A stretch of 64,000 bases of DNA from Euglena gracilis (taxonomy: Eukaryota; Euglenida; Euglenophyceae; Euglenales), in NCBI GenBank assembly GCA_039621445.1, contig CP154956.1, forward strand, positions 70,115,649 to 70,179,648. Direction: 5' to 3'. Below are positions 63,892 to 64,000 of this stretch, in pieces; the first letter of the stretch is position 1, and every line of letters starts with the position of its first letter. The notes below the pieces were generated by a model, which worked only from the letters and a program-made list of their open reading frames with translations, was not told the DNA's origin and did not search any database. A program made the translations under genes and the position numbers.

Positions 63892-64000
63892 CAAGCTTCG
63901 ATATAAGGGCAGGTGGGGGGTGGTCCGGACCCCCCCCCTCTGGGCCAGGAGGGGGGTGGGGGGGACACCCTCCCCACCCAAACAGTGGCGCGGTCTGGGT
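63892..64000. mobile_element. hAT-type MITE, left half, cut by window end
   Basis: It starts CAAGCTTCGATATAAGGGCA and continues GTGGTCCGGACCCCCCCC, GGGCCAGGAGG and AACAGTGGCGCGGTCTGGGT, collinear with 1124-1242 in the same orientation with few differences. Confidence 0.75.

Overview
This window reads as nuclear DNA of a eukaryotic microbe, most likely a unicellular alga or other protist; I cannot name the lineage. Coding signal comes as short (about 45-230 base) GC-rich patches with strong G/C third positions, separated by longer introns (from about 130 bases to more than 1 kb) rich in homopolymer G/C runs, microsatellites and small transposons. Introns are GT-AG, with at least one good GC-AG case, and many exons begin with G after the AG. 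In several chains the reading phase carries correctly across consecutive introns, which is my main evidence that the exons are real. Every exon I can support lies on the minus strand, from about 60.2 kb down to base 1. The long +/- frames of Thr-His, Cys-Val, Gly or Pro are translations of simple repeats and are not annotated.

Layout in transcription order (right to left): an SH3-domain exon at 60.2 kb; a Phe-Gly/Pro/Ala-rich then coiled-coil protein from 59.9 to 54.0 kb; the 3' end of an unidentified gene at 52.0-51.5 kb; a LicD/fukutin-type transferase gene at 50.0-48.7 kb; scattered exons at 47.7-43.8 kb; two linked exons of a basic protein at 42.7-42.2 kb; a bacterial-type (organelle-type) ribosomal protein uS3 gene at 40.4-38.1 kb; a coiled-coil gene with a Pro-rich C-terminal part at 35.6-32.0 kb; a mosaic repeat block at 31.9-26.6 kb; a run of coiled-coil and low-complexity exons at 25.2-11.4 kb; an eight-exon unidentified Pro-rich gene at 10.6-4.4 kb; and a partial exon at the left edge.

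The clearest non-coding result is a set of small nonautonomous transposons with CAGGG termini and 8-bp target-site duplications (TSDs), i.e. hAT-type MITEs. Five have perfect 8-bp TSDs (1124-1543, 25290-25792, 30634-30891, 36299-36565, 46131-46844), one has a 7/8 TSD (34364-34589), and several more are degenerate or cut. Their interiors are built of long G and C tracts. Other repeats include a 43-bp double-palindrome tandem array with dispersed terminal copies, a foldback repeat carrying CCCTAA-like sequence, a large direct duplication, and a spaced set of 12-base palindromes confined to 26.6-31.9 kb. No tRNA, rRNA, CRISPR, bacterial operon or complete viral gene was seen.
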